Made by a program: the position numbers and the translations under genes. From a virus, in IMG/VR virus record IMGVR_UViG_3300018476_000196, positions 1 through 28,331 of that record: a stretch of DNA of 28,331 nucleotides; one strand, 5' to 3'. How positions within the stretch are numbered: position 1 is the stretch's first letter; the number at the start of each line of letters is the position of its first letter. The notes beneath the pieces were generated by a model. That model was given only the letters and a program-made list of their open reading frames with translations, was not told the DNA's origin and searched no databases. Positions 28,161-28,331 of this stretch are shown in pieces.

Positions 28161-28331
28161 TTGTAATTCCAACGCTTGTTGCCAGCCTTCCAGATGGCAT
28201 CGGCGAGCGCGCGCATCAGAGAGGCTTCATCCCAATCTAGCTCCTTGTTGTCCAAGGTGCTCTTGTTTGCAGCTCGCTTGCCCTCGACCATCTCCCCGAG
28301 GAACTCGTCAATCGTGCCGAGCGCCGTGAGG
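28157..28331 (-). CDS. 3' part of a gene cut by the window edge
   Basis: On the minus strand the frame is open from the window end to a TGA at 28157-28159 and encodes at least 57 residues, ending AIWKAGNKRWNYK. The part seen includes TIDEFLGEMVEGKRAANKST and a helical ASLMRALADAIWKAG stretch. Its stop overlaps the next start (ATGA), so it is the upstream member of that small operon. Not recognised; the N-terminus is outside the window. Confidence 0.6.
   Translation of the reverse strand, partial: LTALGTIDEFLGEMVEGKRAANKSTLDNKELDWDEASLMRALADAIWKAGNKRWNYK

Noticed and set aside
1-28331. tRNA genes, integrase/att site or insertion sequence
   Set aside because: I saw no cloverleaf with a T-loop consensus, no transposase or recombinase motifs and no terminal inverted repeats on reading both strands by eye.

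Overview
The window looks like part of a tailed double-stranded DNA bacteriophage genome. Virion genes are tightly packed on the plus strand (about 1-16057). They meet convergently with a replication, recombination and accessory block on the minus strand (about 16075-28331). No integrase, terminase, capsid, portal, RNA polymerase or clear lysis gene is visible, so both ends of the genome lie outside. A propeller-like tail protein and three large Gly/Ala/Gln/Pro-rich internal-virion-type proteins, with no tape measure, favour podovirus-like architecture; this is inference. A PEP-CTERM protein and a lipoprotein imply a Gram-negative, diderm host that has an exosortase.

Plus strand: the end of a partial gene, a small virion-type protein, a tail nozzle-like protein, a fibronectin-like tail protein and several tail fibre-type proteins. 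Next comes a 297-residue protein (5971-6864) whose last 200 residues carry 39 His-x-Asp motifs. Directly downstream are a small protein, a radical SAM/SPASM enzyme (7123-8319), a Cys-rich-domain/methyltransferase fusion (8319-9653) and a GNAT-like protein (9584-10027), all joined by overlapping stop/start codons. The radical SAM enzyme itself ends in four HxD motifs like those of the repeat protein. I regard this cassette as the most likely undescribed system: a phage-borne, RiPP-maturase-like pathway that may modify a histidine/aspartate-rich virion protein. A two-helix membrane peptide and the three internal-virion-type genes complete the strand.

Minus strand, read right to left: a partial gene; a small CxxC protein; a strong terminator; a ribbon-helix-helix-like regulator; two small proteins, one with several zinc-binding clusters; a possible Tat/Sec lipoprotein; a 60-residue protein; and a Cas4-like nuclease. 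These are followed by another zinc-binding protein, a 31-residue peptide, a Sak4-like ATPase, an SSB-like protein, a very acidic protein, a PEP-CTERM protein, a ParB-methyltransferase fusion and a nucleoside 2-deoxyribosyltransferase-like protein overprinted by a coiled-coil gene. The strand ends with a uracil-DNA-glycosylase/family A DNA polymerase fusion, an HNH endonuclease, a DUF3987-like replication ATPase and an Acb2-family anti-CBASS protein.

The minus-strand set supplies DNA synthesis, Sak4/SSB/Cas4 recombination, DNA methylation, anti-defence and host-surface modification. The plus-strand set builds the virion and may chemically modify part of it. All assignments come from reading motifs by eye; no database search was run.
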